A stretch of 64,000 nt of DNA from HK1 sp965215295 (lineage in GTDB: Bacteria > Pseudomonadota > Gammaproteobacteria > HK1), in contig OZ244045.1 in the NCBI GenBank assembly GCA_965215295.1, positions 3,658,001 through 3,722,000 on the forward strand, written 5' to 3'. The position numbers and the translations under genes are program-made. Of this stretch, positions 37,829-45,485 are shown in pieces. Numbering within the stretch: position 1 is the first letter of the stretch; each line of letters begins with the position of its first letter. Below the pieces are notes generated by a model that was not told where the DNA came from, ran no database searches, and saw only the letters and a program-made list of their open reading frames with translations.

Positions 37829-38289
37829 GCGCCCGCCAGCGCCTCGCGCGCGGCCCAGGCCGCGTCGCGTTCGGCGGTGTTGATGTCGCGGCCGAGGATC
37901 GCCTCGACCGCGTCGACACGAGGCTTGCCGTCGGCGGTCCACAGGGACCGGTCGGTCGGGTCGACCCGCCCGACGGCGTCGGCAATCTCGTCCCGGGGGT
38001 CCCCGGCGGACGGCTCCGGACCGTCCTCCGGATCATTCCCCCTTCGAGGAGCGGGGTCCCCGCCCGCGGCTCCGGAGCCCGCGGCCGGATCGGCCCCCTC
38101 GGCGGTCGTCTCTGCGTCCTGCGCCGGGTCGTGCGGCGCCGGGCGGATCTGGATCTCGGACTCGGCCTGAAGGGCCGCCCACTGCTCGTCGGTGAAGTCG
38201 GTGCGCTGCACGCGCTCGCCCGCGGCGGGCCAGGCGCGGCCTGCGCGGCGGAAGCCCTCGGTGCGGGCGCTGACCAGGTAGGTGCTCAT
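37825..38289 (-). CDS. Mu gp35-like protein (HI1506-related)
   Basis: A 154-residue protein. The N-terminus STYLVSARTEGFRRAGRAWP followed by FTDEQWAALQAESEIQI is typical of the HI1506/Mu gp35 family. A Pro/Gly/Asp-rich linker (about 52-95) leads to a C-terminal helical motif WTADGKPRVDAVEAILGRDI plus NTAERDAAW, which is also present in the nearby lipoprotein. It sits in the usual place between major head and gp36. Confidence 0.82.
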   Translation of the reverse strand: MSTYLVSARTEGFRRAGRAWPAAGERVQRTDFTDEQWAALQAESEIQIRPAPHDPAQDAETTAEGADPAAGSGAAGGDPAPRRGNDPEDGPEPSAGDPRDEIADAVGRVDPTDRSLWTADGKPRVDAVEAILGRDINTAERDAAWAAREALAGA

Positions 38290-38431
38290 GTCTCGTCTCC
38301 TTGGCCAAGCTCACCGCCGGCGCGGACCGCGCAGCCCGCGCCGGCGGGTCGTCGCTTCGCGCCGGTGCGCTTTCCCGCCCGGCGCCCATCGCCGGCGCCA
38401 CTGCGCGGTGGACGCCGGCTTCGAATCCACG

Positions 38432-39775
38432 CTATGCGCGATACAGAATGTCGATGGCATCGGCGTACTCCGCCTCGCGCTGGAGGCAGCGCGTGATGGC
38501 CGCGTCGTACTTCTCGCGTTGTTCGGCCACCCTCGCATCGAGCCGGTCGGCCCGCCCCCTCGCGGTGGCCTCGCCCTTGCTGTTCTCGCCGGCGTTGTAC
38601 ATCCAGCCCGAGACCTTCTTGTCCGAGGCGCCGACCTCCGACACCCACGCGCTGAAGGCGTAGTCGCGATATGCGGCCGGCCGGCGGCCGTAGCGGGAGC
38701 GGCACAGCCGCTCGAGCCGTACCACCTCGGACGCGCACCGGTCCTGCATGCTCCGGTAGACGTCCACCTGCCCCTGCGCCCCGGTCATCCCGATGAGCGC
38801 ACGCTCGATCTCGCGCACGTCGGCCATCCAGCCGCGGTACATGTCGTGGTCCATCCCCGGGCCGTACCTGTCCCCGCAGGTGAGCAGCAGGTGCAGCGCG
38901 CGGACGGCGGTCTGGGTCCGCGGCGGGACGGGCTCGTTCGCGAGCTCGATGTCCTCGGCGGCGAGGTCCTCGCCGTACGCCCGGATCTCGTGCATGTCCT
39001 CCGGATCGCACGTGAGCCAGTGGTGGCCGGCTTGGCCGCCGACGGGGCAGCACCAGCACCACACGCCGTTGACCCGGATCATCGGCGCCCGGTCGTGGCG
39101 CACGCCCGGCGCATGGAGATCGAGGCAGTGGTGTCCACCGCCCGTTCGGGGCGGCGTGATCGTGATCGCCCGAGCGTCCATCCACTCCGGCCAGCCGGCC
39201 GTGCTGCCCCGCCACGCCAGGTGCTCGGAGCGCGGGTCGGGACGGAACACGGTCTCGACGCAGGCGTCGATGGGCTCCCCGGGCCCGGCCCGCTCGACCG
39301 CCAGCGCGATGCGCTGCGCCTGCGATCGGGACCGCTGCGCCAGACGCTTGCGCTCGCGCTCCTTCTGTCGCTTGACGGCCGCCTGGATGCGAGCCTCGCG
39401 CTCCTCTCTACCCTGCTCGGGCGTCCAGTCGTCGCCGCTCGCGTCCGCGCCGGGCGCGGCGTTCACGATCCGGCGGGAGACGGCGGGGTCGAGCACGGCC
39501 TCGTAGCGGCTCTGGGGGCTGCCCGTCTTGCGCAACGCGAACGCGACCGTCTCGCCGTTGATCGTCCAGGACCGGTCGAGGCCGTGGCCCCACGCCTTGA
39601 GGCGGGGTCCGGGGCCCTTGTCGGGGGCGAGGACGAGCTGAGGACCGCGCTCCCGGTGGAACTCCGGCGGCCACTTCCCGACGATGCGCGCGTGCCGGAA
39701 GCCCTTCCGCGGCGAGTCGAACGCGACGCGCAGCGTCGTGGTCTGCGGTGCGGCGGCCTGTGCCGTGCCTGTCAT
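38432..39775 (-). CDS. Hypothetical protein, 447 residues, inserted in head module
   Basis: No family recognised. It lies between gpG-like and gp35-like genes, where Mu has nothing of this size. Seen: a basic coiled segment (about residues 125-165, EREARIQAAVKRQKERERKR), a Cys/His-rich patch (VWCWCCPVGGQAGHHWLTCD) that may bind metal, and a helical C-terminus. No signal or membrane segment. It may be an internal head protein, ejected protein or cargo gene. A 142-bp gap without an obvious gene follows it (38290-38431). Confidence 0.6.
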   Translation of the reverse strand: MTGTAQAAAPQTTTLRVAFDSPRKGFRHARIVGKWPPEFHRERGPQLVLAPDKGPGPRLKAWGHGLDRSWTINGETVAFALRKTGSPQSRYEAVLDPAVSRRIVNAAPGADASGDDWTPEQGREEREARIQAAVKRQKERERKRLAQRSRSQAQRIALAVERAGPGEPIDACVETVFRPDPRSEHLAWRGSTAGWPEWMDARAITITPPRTGGGHHCLDLHAPGVRHDRAPMIRVNGVWCWCCPVGGQAGHHWLTCDPEDMHEIRAYGEDLAAEDIELANEPVPPRTQTAVRALHLLLTCGDRYGPGMDHDMYRGWMADVREIERALIGMTGAQGQVDVYRSMQDRCASEVVRLERLCRSRYGRRPAAYRDYAFSAWVSEVGASDKKVSGWMYNAGENSKGEATARGRADRLDARVAEQREKYDAAITRCLQREAEYADAIDILYRA

Positions 39776-39793
39776 CTCATCACTCCCGAGCCG

Positions 39794-40306
39794 TCACGCC
39801 GGCGCCGCGCCCTGGGCGGCGGCGCCGAGGTAGCGCCCGACGATCCGCTCGATCGCGCCCTCGTCGTGGTCGTCGAGGCCGAGGAACGGCCGGGCCGGAA
39901 TGCGCACCCTGCGCGGCGAGACCCAGCCGGCGCCGGGGAGCCGGAAGCGGAGCCGCGGGGCGCGCTTCGCCTCGATCTCCGCGCCGTACTGGTGGACGGC
40001 CGCGTACTCGACGTTCGTGCCGACCACGACCTCGCGGTCGTCGGCGCGGTGGACGATGGACCGGCGGAGCCGACGGGTGTCGGTGAGGGTCTCCCCGCCC
40101 TGCACACGTGCGCGGATCGACGGCGGCCAGGGGCTTCCTTCGGGGCCGACCTGGCGCCGGAAGCGGCGCTCCGTCGATGCCTTGAGGTAGCGCCCGATCT
40201 GGTCGAGCACCGGCCTCGGGCGCTCGCCGGAGGCGTGGATCCGCGCGAGCGCGGCCCGGGCGCGCTCGCGCCCGGTGTGGATGAAGACGAGGGTGACGCC
40301 CGCCAC
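39794..40306 (-). CDS. Virion morphogenesis / tail completion protein, Mu gpG-like
   Basis: A 170-residue protein matching the phage virion morphogenesis family: IGRYLKASTERRFRRQVGPE, GSPWPPSIRARV, GGETLTDTRRLRRSIVHR, and VVVGTNVEYAAVHQYGAEIE with RIPARPFLGL. In Mu, gpG completes head-tail joining. It starts 7 bp after the major head gene stop. Confidence 0.88.
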   Translation of the reverse strand: MAGVTLVFIHTGRERARAALARIHASGERPRPVLDQIGRYLKASTERRFRRQVGPEGSPWPPSIRARVQGGETLTDTRRLRRSIVHRADDREVVVGTNVEYAAVHQYGAEIEAKRAPRLRFRLPGAGWVSPRRVRIPARPFLGLDDHDEGAIERIVGRYLGAAAQGAAPA

Positions 40307-40313
40307 GGTGCGA

Positions 40314-41192
40314 TCACGCGAGCCAGGGGCTCACGATGAGCTGCGCGCTGTCGCGCCACACGTTCGTCGCGCCGTTCGCGAGGCGCTCCGCCATCAGGAT
40401 CTCGCGGGCCACCTGCTCGCTCCCGGGCGAAACGACGAGATGGGTCGGCATGATCCCGAGGGGCCGGCCGGCGTCGCTCTTGAACTCCAGCATCGCCTCG
40501 CGGGCGTCGGCGTAGCGGGTCGCGGTGAGGGGCTCCTTCGAGCCGTAGGCGAGCTGCCACAGGCCGTAGCCGACGTTCCCGCGCCCGTCCACGCCGTGCA
40601 GGAATTCACGCCTCATATACACCGGCTCGTCGTCGAGGGCGTCCATGCTGGTCAGCACGTAGTCCTGGCGGCGCTGGTGGATGATGGGCTTCATCATCCG
40701 CGAGCAGTCCATCAGGAACCAGGGATCGCCGGCGCCCCCGCCGTCGTTCGACACGCTCGCACCCGCGACCGGGTGGTCGGTGTCGAAGAAGAACTGGCCG
40801 TCGTAGCACTTGGTGTCGAATCCGCCCTTCAGGGCGCCGTAGACGAGCTCGCAGGGATGCGCGGCGGCGGCGCGGCCGAGCTCCATGAACAGCGGCCGGT
40901 AGATCCCGAGGTTATCGTCCTCGATGTCCTCGCGCCGGACCCGCACGGTCGACTCGAACGTCCGGTTCCGGATCGTGTACCCGTGGCTCACCAGCCCGTC
41001 GAGGACCCGCTCGCCGACCCACTCGCGCAAGCTGGAGATGTGGCCGAGCCAGCCGTACTCCGCCTCCGCCGTCATCGACGGCACCGTCATCGTGAAGGGC
41101 TCGTGGTCCGCCATGGCCTGGCCGAAGCCCTCGGCGAAGGCGGCGTTGAACGCGACGTTGAGGGTCGTCAGGGTCTGCTTGTTGACGATCAT
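40314..41192 (-). CDS. Major head protein, Mu gpT-like
   Basis: A 292-residue protein. The family signature runs through MIVNKQTLTTLNVAFNAAFA, ADHEPFTMTVPSMTAEAEYG, WLGHISSLREWVG, and RTFESTVRVRREDIEDDNLG. The C-terminal LWQLAYGSKEPLTATRYADA and MPTHLVVSPGSEQVAREIL also match Mu gpT. It builds the icosahedral capsid. Located after the scaffold and decoration genes. Confidence 0.92.
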   Translation of the reverse strand: MIVNKQTLTTLNVAFNAAFAEGFGQAMADHEPFTMTVPSMTAEAEYGWLGHISSLREWVGERVLDGLVSHGYTIRNRTFESTVRVRREDIEDDNLGIYRPLFMELGRAAAAHPCELVYGALKGGFDTKCYDGQFFFDTDHPVAGASVSNDGGGAGDPWFLMDCSRMMKPIIHQRRQDYVLTSMDALDDEPVYMRREFLHGVDGRGNVGYGLWQLAYGSKEPLTATRYADAREAMLEFKSDAGRPLGIMPTHLVVSPGSEQVAREILMAERLANGATNVWRDSAQLIVSPWLA

Positions 41193-41205
41193 TTCAGGGG
41201 CTCCT

Positions 41206-41577
41206 TCAGCTCACCCACACCCAGACGCCGTCATCGTCCTCGGCAACGACCTTGCCGATCTTCGTGCGGGATCCAGCGGTGGTGGTGACGTCGTTGTCGT
41301 TCTCGGCGTACACGTCGTCGCCGGGGTCGGGGGTGTCGCCTGACTTCACGGGGAAATGGAAGGCCTGGTTGCGGTGGACCTCCACCATGTCGCCGTCCTT
41401 GCCCGCCGTCGCGGCGACGCCGGCGACCTTCAGGTTCGCGGCGCCGGTGATGGCCTTCACGTGGCCCGAGGCGTCGTATTGCAGCAGCGAGCCGACGTAG
41501 ACGGTGCCGCTCGCCTCGATCTTCAGCGCTCGCCCGTCGCGGGCGAGGCGGATGGTGTCTGCTGAGAGCGCTGCCAT
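41206..41577 (-). CDS. Capsid decoration-like protein (DUF2190 type)
   Basis: A 123-residue beta-rich protein: MAALSADTIRLARDGRALKI, VYVGSLLQYDASGHVKAITG, NLKVAGVAATAGKDGDMVEV. This resembles small head decoration proteins found between scaffold and major head genes. It overlaps the gpI-like stop (TGATG). The decoration role is inferred from position. Confidence 0.75.
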   Translation of the reverse strand: MAALSADTIRLARDGRALKIEASGTVYVGSLLQYDASGHVKAITGAANLKVAGVAATAGKDGDMVEVHRNQAFHFPVKSGDTPDPGDDVYAENDNDVTTTAGSRTKIGKVVAEDDDGVWVWVS

Positions 41578-42173
41578 CACGCTGCCTCCTGTGTGCCCAT
41601 GCGCGCGCGCGCATCGGTGAACGCCTTGGCGTCGAGGCCCATCTGCGAGCAGACGGAGCGCTCGGTGCCGGTGAGGGTGTCGGCGCCCTGCGCCGGGACG
41701 CCCGCCGGGCCGGTGGCGCCGGGGGCGACGATGGTGGGCACCATCGCGCAGTAGGCGGCGAAGCCGTCGGGATCCTTGCGGGCGTAGCCGAGGGCCCACT
41801 CGCGGGCGGCCGGGGCGATCTTGCCGTTCGCCACCGCATCGTCCACCGCGGCGGTCGCCGTCGCCGTCGCCTGGGCGGACTGGAGGCTCGCGAGCTGGGT
41901 CGCGAGGCGGTCGATCTCGGCGCGGGGCACGAACTGCCTCGGGTCCGGGGGGGCCGGGTCCGGCGTGCCTGGCGCCGCCTTCGCGAGGGCGAGGATGGCC
42001 TCGGTCTGCGCCTTCGAATCGACCGGGTCCGGGACCCGCACGTCGAGCGCCGCGCACAGGCCGGTCAGGTGCCCGCGCGCGGCGACGAGCGATTCCACGT
42101 GCGCCTGCGCCTGCTCGGGGGTGGCCGCGGCATCGAGGCCGCAGAGCGCGATGATCTGCTTCAGGAAGTCCAT
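41577..42173 (-). CDS. Internal scaffold start, Mu gpZ-like
   Basis: An in-frame ATG (MDFLKQIIALCGLDAAATPE) is preceded by AGGAGATCGACGT, a good ribosome binding site, inside the gpI-like gene. The product would be 198 residues of scaffold (DPRQFVPRAEIDRLATQLAS). Mu makes gpZ in this way, so a nested gene is likely. Confidence 0.65.
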   Translation of the reverse strand: MDFLKQIIALCGLDAAATPEQAQAHVESLVAARGHLTGLCAALDVRVPDPVDSKAQTEAILALAKAAPGTPDPAPPDPRQFVPRAEIDRLATQLASLQSAQATATATAAVDDAVANGKIAPAAREWALGYARKDPDGFAAYCAMVPTIVAPGATGPAGVPAQGADTLTGTERSVCSQMGLDAKAFTDARARMGTQEAA

Positions 42174-42641
42174 ACGTCGATCTCCTGTCTCGGGAGGAGG
42201 TTGAGCGGTCGCCAGGGCGGTGAGGCCCAGCGCCGGGATGTTCGTCAGGGCGGCGCCGAAGATCGTCAGGATCTCGCCCTTGTCCGTGTGCGAAAACGCC
42301 GGAGAGATGTAGCGGTATTCCCGCGCGCGCAGCATCTCTCGCGCTCGGTCATTCCAGCGCACGCGCGCCCAGACTCCGTCGGGGCGCGCATCCAGCGTCT
42401 CGATCCAGCCCGCGGCGGGCGCGGGTTGGCCGTTCGTCGCGGCGCGCTGCGTCTGGTGCTCGAAATCGATCGGGAGGTCGGCGGACGCGGCCCACGCGAG
42501 GCTGCGCCGCACGATGGCGTCGGGCTCGCCATGCCAGCGCCGGCCGTCACGGGCCGCCGCGTCACCCGAGGGCAGCAGGTGGACCCACTGTGGCTCGTCG
42601 GCCGATTCGGCGGCGAGCGCGGCGGCGAAGGAGAAGTGCAT
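41577..42641 (-). CDS. Head maturation protease-scaffold, Mu gpI-like
   Basis: A 354-residue protein. The N-terminal protease domain has VHLLPSGDAAARDGRRWH, LPIDFEHQTQ, AAGWIETLDARPDGVWARVR, and YRYISPAFSHTDKGEILTIF. The C-terminal half is a Gln/Ala-rich scaffold, also made separately from an internal start. The Mu-type catalytic residues cannot be assigned with certainty. It is the first leftward late gene, divergent from the gpF-like gene over a 102-bp gap that must carry the late promoters. Confidence 0.88.
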   Translation of the reverse strand: MHFSFAAALAAESADEPQWVHLLPSGDAAARDGRRWHGEPDAIVRRSLAWAASADLPIDFEHQTQRAATNGQPAPAAGWIETLDARPDGVWARVRWNDRAREMLRAREYRYISPAFSHTDKGEILTIFGAALTNIPALGLTALATAQPPPETGDRRMDFLKQIIALCGLDAAATPEQAQAHVESLVAARGHLTGLCAALDVRVPDPVDSKAQTEAILALAKAAPGTPDPAPPDPRQFVPRAEIDRLATQLASLQSAQATATATAAVDDAVANGKIAPAAREWALGYARKDPDGFAAYCAMVPTIVAPGATGPAGVPAQGADTLTGTERSVCSQMGLDAKAFTDARARMGTQEAA

Positions 42642-42743
42642 GTGCGCGAATGTACCCGCGGCTCCGGACCGCGGATGGATCGATCGTGTCACTCGCCGCG
42701 CCGGGCCTTGCCGCGCGCGACGGGCCGGGGCGAGCATGGCGCC

Positions 42744-44246
42744 ATGACCGTCGAGTACCTGGACCTCCCCCCCGCCGAGGCGATCCAGCACTTCCGGGCG
42801 AAGGGCGCGCGCATCAGCTTCGACTGGCGCGACACCGCGGCCGAGTCCCACCTGGCGAGCTTCACCGCGGCGAAGGCGATGCGCTTCGAGATCCTGCGCG
42901 AGCTGCGCGGCGCCGTGGACCGGGCGCAGGCCGAGGGCCTCGCGTTCGGCAGCTTCCTGCGGGACCTCCGGCCCCGCCTCCAGCGCCTCGGCTGGTGGGG
43001 GAAACGCGAGATCATCGACCCCGACACGGGCGAGGTCGTGCAGATCGCGATCGGGCCGCGGCGCCTTCGAACCATCTTCGAAACGAACCTCACCACCGCG
43101 GCGCAGCGCGGGCACTGGGAGCGCATCGAGCGGCTGAAGGACTCGGCGCCGTACCTGCGCTACACAGCGGTGCTCGATGCGCGCACCCGGCCCGCGCACC
43201 GGGCGTGGGACGGCATCATCCTGCCGGTGGGCCACGAGTTCTGGCGCACCCACTACCCCCCGAACGGCTGGCGGTGCCGGTGCGACGTCACGCAGCTCAG
43301 CGACGACGATCTCGCGGACGAGGGCTGGCAGGTCTCGCCGGACCCGGAGATTCACACCCGCCCGTGGGTGAACCGGCGCAGCGGGCGCGTCCACCAGGTG
43401 CCGACCGGGATCGACCCGGGGTGGGACCACAACGTCGGCCTGGTCGACCCGGTGGAGTCGATGCGGACCTGGGCGGCGGAGAGGATGTCCGGGGCGCCGC
43501 CGGCGCTCGCCGCGCAGTTCACGACGTTTGTTGCGCCCGAAGACCACATGATCGATGGGCGCCGCCGGCGCCGCGAGCTCGTGGGCGAGGTCGGCGACAT
43601 CACCACCGCGGCCGGGGCGACGGCCTTCCGCGCCGCGCTCATCGAGCGCCTGCGCCACGAGCGGGGGGCGGGCGAGGTGGAGCCCGCCATCGTCGCGGGG
43701 TCGGACATGGGGCCCGCCCGGGAGGTGCTCGCCGCCGCCGCGATGCTGCCGCGGTCATGGGTCGAGCGAGGGAACGACGTCGAGATCGAGGTGCGGCGTG
43801 CGGAGAAGCGAGGGGGGTATCGGGCCGACTCGCCGCTCGTGGCGGTGAGCGGCGCTCTCGGAAGTGCGGTACACGAGTACACGCACCACCTCCAGCGCAC
43901 ACTCGGCGAGCCCTTCAACCGGATCTGGCGCGAGGTGCACGTGCGGCGAACCACGAACAGCGCCGGGGAGCGGGACCCGCGCGTCTCGGTGTATTCGGAC
44001 CATCCGGACCACGACGAGCGCGGCCAGCCCGACGACTACGTCGATGGATACAGCGGACGGATCTACCCCGAGACCACCACCGATGCGCTCGGAATGCCGG
44101 CGGGCGATCCCCTGGAGCTCGCCACCACGCACATGGAGATGGTGCTCGGGGACCACGGCGCGGAAGATCGGCTGTCGGATCTGGCCAAAGAGGATCCGGA
44201 GATGCTTGACCTCGTGCTCGGGATGCTGTTCAACTTCGACCCATGA
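42744..44246 (+). CDS. MuF-type head protein fused to an HExxH metalloprotease domain
   Basis: A 500-residue protein. Residues about 60-260 are the Phage_Mu_F domain: MRFEILRELRGAVDRAQAEG, LRTIFETNLTTAAQRGHWER, YLRYTAVLDARTRPAHRAWD and YPPNGWRCRCDV. The C-terminal region has GSAVHEYTHHLQRTLGEPF (HExxH at 377-381), then GYSGRIYPETTTDALGMPAG and ELATTHMEMVLG, whose Glu could be a third zinc ligand as in gluzincins. MuF proteins of other phages carry toxin domains here. ATG 42744 begins at MTVEYLDLPP. It is on the opposite strand from the other head genes and overlaps the next gene (ATGA). Confidence 0.85.
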   Translation: MTVEYLDLPPAEAIQHFRAKGARISFDWRDTAAESHLASFTAAKAMRFEILRELRGAVDRAQAEGLAFGSFLRDLRPRLQRLGWWGKREIIDPDTGEVVQIAIGPRRLRTIFETNLTTAAQRGHWERIERLKDSAPYLRYTAVLDARTRPAHRAWDGIILPVGHEFWRTHYPPNGWRCRCDVTQLSDDDLADEGWQVSPDPEIHTRPWVNRRSGRVHQVPTGIDPGWDHNVGLVDPVESMRTWAAERMSGAPPALAAQFTTFVAPEDHMIDGRRRRRELVGEVGDITTAAGATAFRAALIERLRHERGAGEVEPAIVAGSDMGPAREVLAAAAMLPRSWVERGNDVEIEVRRAEKRGGYRADSPLVAVSGALGSAVHEYTHHLQRTLGEPFNRIWREVHVRRTTNSAGERDPRVSVYSDHPDHDERGQPDDYVDGYSGRIYPETTTDALGMPAGDPLELATTHMEMVLGDHGAEDRLSDLAKEDPEMLDLVLGMLFNFDP

Positions 44247-44596
44247 CGGCGCATACCATACAGCTTCCGGACCGACGCAACGGCGCCAACGGCGCGCTAC
44301 GCACCCTCGTCTGGGACGATGAGGCCGGCACCGTCAGCGGCGACTACTCCCGGGTGGACGACATCCGGGAGTTCTTCCGCCGCCCGGAGCGCTGGACCGC
44401 CGGCGACGCCAGGGGGGTTCGGCAGTTCAAGGACCCGCGCCACATTCCCGAGGACTTCAAGGGGATGATCGTGGCCGTGTTCGCCATCGCCCCGGACCTG
44501 CCCCACATCGTCTGGCCGCCGATTCTCGCCGACGTGACGTCCACTCCGCTCGACCCCGGACCGCCCCCGCCGCCGGGCGAGATCTGGGTCAACTGA
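44243..44596 (+). CDS. Small protein coupled to MuF gene (possible immunity partner)
   Basis: A 117-residue protein with a start overlapping the MuF-type stop (ATGA). It includes DDIREFFRRPERWTAGDARG, DFKGMIVAVFAIAPDLPHIV and a Pro-rich end (PLDPGPPPPPGEIWVN). No family recognised. Tight coupling right after a possible toxin domain suggests an immunity or chaperone role, which is inference. Convergent with the SLATT gene. Confidence 0.6.
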   Translation: MTAHTIQLPDRRNGANGALRTLVWDDEAGTVSGDYSRVDDIREFFRRPERWTAGDARGVRQFKDPRHIPEDFKGMIVAVFAIAPDLPHIVWPPILADVTSTPLDPGPPPPPGEIWVN

Positions 44597-44612
44597 CGCG
44601 CGGCCCTTCGCC

Positions 44613-44627
44613 CCGCCCTCCGGGCGG
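44613..44627. terminator. Hairpin between convergent genes
   Basis: CCGCCC-TCC-GGGCGG lies in the 49-bp gap between the small MuF-linked gene and the SLATT gene. It is short and has no T tract, so it is a weak candidate. Confidence 0.4.
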
Positions 44628-44645
44628 CGGCGCATCCTTTCCCCG

Positions 44646-45215
44646 TCAGGCCTGGCCGCTCAGCCGGTGCGCGCCCACGTCCACGATGTTCGCGAGCCAG
44701 CGCTGGTACCAGCGCGGCTCCGCACGCTCCTTCGGGTCGACGCCGGATGCGGTCACGAGCTCGTCGTGGCACATCGCGTCGAGCACCCGGAGCACCGGCG
44801 GCTCGCGGGACTCGATCTCCAGACGACGCGCCTCGAGCTCACGCAGCTCGTGCTCCGGCAGGTCCTCCCCGGCGCGCACCATGGCGCGCTCGAGATCGAC
44901 GAAGTCCCGGGCCAGGTCGCTGTGCAGGCGCGCGCGCCGCGCAAGCCCGAACGCGAGCTGCAGCATCCCGGCGGTTGCGGTGATCGCCGCCACTACCGTC
45001 AACAGCGCCGGGACGCTGCCCGTCAGCAGCGACACGAATATGCTCGTGCCGAAGACGGCGACGGCGAACGCGCATACCCTGTCCACCGCGTCCAGCCACC
45101 GCTCGCGCCGGCGGTGGTAGCGGATCGAGCGGCGCACTCCCCACAGCAGATCCCAGTGCGCCTGCTCGTGTTCGGGGGTGTGCGGATCGTCAGTCCGGTT
45201 TGCCTTTTTTCCCAT
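44646..45215 (-). CDS. SLATT-type two-helix membrane protein
   Basis: A 189-residue protein from ATG 45215 (MGKKANRTDDPHTPEHEQAH). It has the SLATT layout: GVRRSIRYHRRRERWLDAVD, two adjacent transmembrane helices (VCAFAVAVFGTSIFVSLLTG and VPALLTVVAAITATAGMLQL), then LARRARLHSDLARDFVDLER and a long helix. SLATT proteins are predicted pore-forming effectors of nucleotide-signalling defence systems. Here it is the distal gene of the leftward repressor operon, so it is probably made in the lysogen. It could protect the host or exclude other phages; no nucleotide cyclase is visible in the window. Confidence 0.75.
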   Translation of the reverse strand: MGKKANRTDDPHTPEHEQAHWDLLWGVRRSIRYHRRRERWLDAVDRVCAFAVAVFGTSIFVSLLTGSVPALLTVVAAITATAGMLQLAFGLARRARLHSDLARDFVDLERAMVRAGEDLPEHELRELEARRLEIESREPPVLRVLDAMCHDELVTASGVDPKERAEPRWYQRWLANIVDVGAHRLSGQA

Positions 45216-45384
45216 CTTTCGCCTCCGGTTTCGGCTTCGGTTTCCGGGGAGGAACGAGTGTATTACTGATCGCGCCGGGCCGAACAGAGGCGATGTCGAT
45301 ACCGACATCGCGCGCCCTCCCGGTCTGCAGCGTGCCCTGGTGTTTCTTCTGCCGCTTCTCGGGCGGCGGCTTCTTGTCCGTCAT
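45190..45384 (-). CDS. Small basic protein (64 residues) upstream of SLATT
   Basis: MTDKKPPPEKRQKKHQGTLQ to PPRKPKPKPEAKDGKKGKPD: Lys/Pro-rich at both ends with a short middle (TGRARDVGIDIASVRPGAIS). It overlaps the SLATT start by 26 bp, so the two are translationally linked. No family recognised; the composition suggests nucleic acid or membrane-surface binding. Confidence 0.5.
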   Translation of the reverse strand: MTDKKPPPEKRQKKHQGTLQTGRARDVGIDIASVRPGAISNTLVPPRKPKPKPEAKDGKKGKPD

Positions 45385-45406
45385 CCGGTCACTCCCGTGA
45401 GATCTG

Positions 45407-45432
45407 CCCTGACAGGGTGTGGCTCACCACAC
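45407..45432. repeat. Two adjacent inverted repeats between repressor and small basic gene
   Basis: CCCTG-A-CAGGG (45407-45417) abuts GTGTGG-CTCA-CCACAC (45417-45432). They lie in the 101-bp gap between the repressor-like frame and the 64-residue gene. They may be operators or an attenuating hairpin. Confidence 0.4.
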
Positions 45433-45485
45433 TTCATCCTGCTGTCGACCCCTCCCCTGCCGCCAGCGCCGGTCGCTGACGACGA

